From Scytonema hofmannii PCC 7110 (GTDB lineage Bacteria; Cyanobacteriota; Cyanobacteriia; Cyanobacteriales; Nostocaceae): 64,000 nucleotides of DNA. The stretch lies in the NCBI RefSeq assembly GCF_000346485.2, contig NZ_KQ976354.1, forward strand, positions 3,995,436-4,059,435, in the 5' to 3' direction. Position numbers and translations under genes: made by a program. This document shows, piece after piece, positions 61,772-64,000 of this stretch; position 1 is the stretch's first letter, and the number at the start of each line of letters is the position of its first letter. The notes beneath the pieces are model-generated. The model saw nothing but the letters and a program-made list of their open reading frames with translations. It had not been told where the DNA came from and did not search any database.

Positions 61772-62347
61772 AAACTACCATTCGCATTAAAACATTCAGA
61801 TCTCTCTCTCATCTAGCACCATTATGCTGAGATTTAGAAACCGTAAAGCATATTTATATATGATGCTTATTGAGGTTTTTTGTATAACGAACCAGAAGAG
61901 TGACAGAGGTCATTGACATTGGTGACAAATTGTTAATCTCTTAAGTGAAACAAACTTATGCACCTTTAGCAACAATAGGCAGTGGTGAGGGGAGCATCCC
62001 AATTGAGCACAAGCCTGCAAGAATAGAATTCTCTTGCTATACGTCCAAAGCCTGCCTCCGTAGGCTTTGATGCATCAGTCCACGCAGGTGGACTTTGTTT
62101 GTATAGCCGCGATTTCAATTCTCTTGCGTGTTTTTTCCAAATTTGGGATGCTCCCGTGGCGATCGCACGGCAAAGAAAACCCCATGACCAGTATCACAGG
62201 GTCTACTCATTGACGTTTGGCTTCCAACTTCAACTATCTCCACAGTGGCAAGCACTAGTTGTCTAGGCTTGTCAGATGCAAGCGTCTAGCAACTTCGGTT
62301 AATCCAACTCCGGACATTTCATGTGGAGAGCGCACAAATTGAACTCG
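61772..62347. other. Intergenic with nested palindromic element
   Basis: No gene. Holds the inverted repeat 61999-62155 described separately. Confidence 0.5.
61999..62155. repeat. Nested palindromic element
   Basis: Outer arms GGGAGCATCCCAA (61999-62011) and TTTGGGATGCTCCC (62142-62155). Inside lie CAAAGCCTGCC / GTAGGCTTTG and AGTCCACGCAGGTGGACT hairpins and the sequence TTTGTTTGTATAGCCGCGAT, which matches inversely the repeat at 4910-4962. So one dispersed repeat sits within another hairpin. Confidence 0.7.
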
Positions 62348-62539
62348 TTAATTATCTGTTGAGTCGCGATCAAACGCGATTTGCAACTCAGCTTCAGGCA
62401 TCACCCGACGCAAAACTGCTAAATGCCCATCTGCATCGTTGCGGTTACGAAAGCGAGCCACAATCGTTCGTTCTTTGAGAGAATGTAAGTGAACAACAAT
62501 CCAGGGTTTGAGTGCCGCACGATACACTGTCTTTTTCAT
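62348..62539 (-). CDS. Small conserved cyanobacterial protein
   Basis: 63 residues from ATG 62539 (an ATG five codons upstream is open too). KPWIVVHLHSLKERTIVARF then RNRNDADGHLAVLRRVMPEA is a small alpha/beta pattern I recall from many Nostocales hypothetical proteins. Function unknown. Confidence 0.6.
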   Translation of the reverse strand: MKKTVYRAALKPWIVVHLHSLKERTIVARFRNRNDADGHLAVLRRVMPEAELQIAFDRDSTDN

Positions 62540-62619
62540 ATGTATGAGATCCATTTCAAGGTAATACCAGCCAGTAAAAACTAACTGGTGCGGTACTAGG
62601 AGATTTTTGGATTGAAAAA

Positions 62620-62640
62620 TTCGCTTCCAAAGGAAGCGGA
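62620..62640. repeat. Hairpin TTCGCTTCC-AAA-GGAAGCGGA
   Basis: Nine-base stem (62620-62628 with 62632-62640, one G-U), extended by GATT...AATC further out. On the plus strand TTTTTAATCC follows. It may be a terminator or a structured repeat. Confidence 0.5.
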
Positions 62641-62756
62641 TTTTTAATCCGTGAAGTCAGTATCGGACAACAAGACGAAATCTTAAGCCTAAATATGTGG
62701 TCTGCACGGGCTACCTTTTCGGTAAGCCTTTGATGTAGTGGATTAGATGCGACCAC

Positions 62757-63138
62757 TGATGTACGGTGTTACTTTACCACGAAATTACAAAATTTCTATC
62801 ACCAATAAAAAAATTAGTCCCTCTGATGCAGATTATTTATTTTTCTGCGTCAAGCTCTCTTGATAATTTGTAATATTCTGAGAGTTCTTTACAAAAATAC
62901 ACAATGTTATAAAAACGAGATCTGTTTTGAGTTATTTGCCGACACAGTCCATGGTGTGCAATCACATTGATACACATTTTTTTATTTTCTTTACTCAGTG
63001 ATAATCCTGAAATTACCGTAACTATTTTGAATAATTAAATTGGGTATTTTTTAAAGATACTACATAATTTAGTTATCTCAAGTTCATCAGTAACTTCATT
63101 GAGCAGCAGAACACCCAATTTAGTAGAAAGATAAAATT
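62757..63138. other. Intergenic
   Basis: About 380 AT-rich bases upstream of the DUF4394 gene; no element recognised. Confidence 0.4.
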
Positions 63139-64000
63139 ATGACAACGGCTTATGTTCTCAGTAACAATACCCTGATCTCGTTTGATACTTCTAATCCTAA
63201 TAATTCTAACGCTAGTATCCCCATTACTGGACTGGCATCAGGTCAGAATTTAGTAGGTATTGACTTGCGTCCCCAAAACGGCAAACTCTACGGAATCGCT
63301 AGCAATGGTATGGGCAATGCCCAACTTTATGCCATCAGTACCCAAACTGGGTTAGCGGCTGCTGTCGGGACATTGGGGCAATTTGTTGATGATACTGGCA
63401 ACTCTGTTGCAATTACAGGTTCCGGCTTTGGAGTAGATTTCAATCCAACCGTCGATCGCCTCCGCATTGTTACCTCAAGTGGACTAAACTTTCGCGTTAA
63501 CCCAAACACTGGAGCCGCGATCGATGGCAATATGCTTGTGGCGGGTACCAATCTTGATGGTTCGATTAATGGCGGTACGACTACAGTGGATGCCACGGCA
63601 TACACAAACAGCACTCCCAACGTTACAGCAACGACGCAATACACACTAGATTCAGTCACTAATACATTATTCATTCAGAATCCCCCCAACAATGGTACTC
63701 AGACATCACCACTGGTAGTGACTCTTAATGGCAGTCCTCTGGACTTTACTAACGTCAATGGCTTTGATATTCCATCAGGTGTTAATGTCTCAGCATCAAA
63801 TACTTCAGTCACCGGACAAGCATTTGCCGTTCTCACAGTCGGTGGTAGAACTGGACTTTACGCTCTAGAACTTTCTACAGGTGCGGCGACATTAGTTGGA
63901 ACAGTCGGTGCAGGAACAGATCCAGTTCAAGGGTTTGCACTCCAAAATGAAGTGGCTCCTGCTAGCATACCCCTGATTGGATTGACTGCAGATGGGACTC
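63139..64000 (+). CDS. DUF4394 domain protein, cut by window end
   Basis: At least 287 residues from ATG 63139, open to the last base. GQNLVGIDLRPQNGKLYGIA, LYAISTQTGLAAAVG, GFGVDFNPTVDRLRIVTSSG and NFRVNPNTG are DUF4394 motifs, a beta-propeller-like domain of unknown function in secreted or surface proteins. No signal peptide at this start. The sequence at the end (ASIPLIGLTADGT) repeats the beginning (ASIPITGLASGQ), so a second copy of the domain probably follows. Confidence 0.85.
   Translation, partial: MTTAYVLSNNTLISFDTSNPNNSNASIPITGLASGQNLVGIDLRPQNGKLYGIASNGMGNAQLYAISTQTGLAAAVGTLGQFVDDTGNSVAITGSGFGVDFNPTVDRLRIVTSSGLNFRVNPNTGAAIDGNMLVAGTNLDGSINGGTTTVDATAYTNSTPNVTATTQYTLDSVTNTLFIQNPPNNGTQTSPLVVTLNGSPLDFTNVNGFDIPSGVNVSASNTSVTGQAFAVLTVGGRTGLYALELSTGAATLVGTVGAGTDPVQGFALQNEVAPASIPLIGLTADGT

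Noticed and set aside
62556-62756. 66-codon minus-strand frame
   Set aside because: Covers the hairpin at 62620; no family.
1-64000. tRNA, rRNA or CRISPR arrays
   Set aside because: No T-loop/acceptor patterns, rRNA-like stretches or regularly spaced direct repeats were seen on either strand.

Overview
The window looks like chromosome (or a large replicon) of a filamentous, heterocyst-forming type cyanobacterium (Nostocales). The signs are the very frequent HIP1 octamer GCGATCGC, AT-rich wide intergenic regions full of short palindromic and heptanucleotide repeats, and cyanobacterial families (DevB-like membrane fusion protein, NB-ARC/WD40 STAND protein, PEP-CTERM protein, double-glycine peptide precursor, DUF4394, Rpn/DUF4351). 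The exact genus cannot be told from the sequence. No rRNA, tRNA or CRISPR array was seen.

Layout. 0.5-5 kb is accessory: a TIGR04255 three-gene operon, a MazEF-type pair, and an AAA ATPase with a nuclease-like tail. 5-8.7 kb: a sugar-phosphate isomerase-like gene overlapping a conserved hypothetical, an SPFH protein, and small membrane proteins. 8.9-17.7 kb is a transporter block: two TauE/SafE exporters (one with a DUF1634 partner), three CadD-family paralogues, an amino-acid permease and a PAP2 phosphatase. 17.8-21.7 kb: an Rpn-family gene flanked by stem-loop direct repeats, then two Rrf2 regulators around a LysR regulator and a DUF202 protein. 22-28.8 kb: FtsW/RodA, a short threonyl-tRNA synthetase with an elaborate leader, an HD protein, and a large GAF-LOV-PAS-GGDEF-EAL protein. 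29.5-38 kb: PEP-CTERM protein, ParDE pair, a broken TetR/methyltransferase chimera, DevB-like protein and a 14-blade WD40 STAND ATPase. 38-43 kb: an iron-enzyme-like gene with a small secreted protein, a receiver protein, a probable tandem small-RNA locus and IS debris. 43-56 kb: sugar transferase, SurE, a sodium/solute symporter, Mn-catalase, truncated TnpB, an animal-type lipase, fasciclin, Hsp20, an iron-type binding lipoprotein, a frameshifted hydrolase and a MOSC protein. 56-64 kb: a partly duplicated toxin-antitoxin-like module with a macro-domain fragment, small hypotheticals, an OGFr-like protein, a double-glycine leader peptide precursor and a DUF4394 protein running off the end.

Most notable observation: upstream of thrS (minus strand, about 25142-24701) lie a good promoter and then two successive 22-codon leader peptides rich in threonine codons (the second has seven Thr codons in a row, ten of 22 in total), each followed by an intrinsic terminator whose 5' arm can instead pair with the end of the leader peptide reading frame. 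This is the architecture of ribosome-mediated transcription attenuation, in tandem, controlling a threonyl-tRNA synthetase that lacks the TGS and editing domains. I know of no description of such a system in cyanobacteria.
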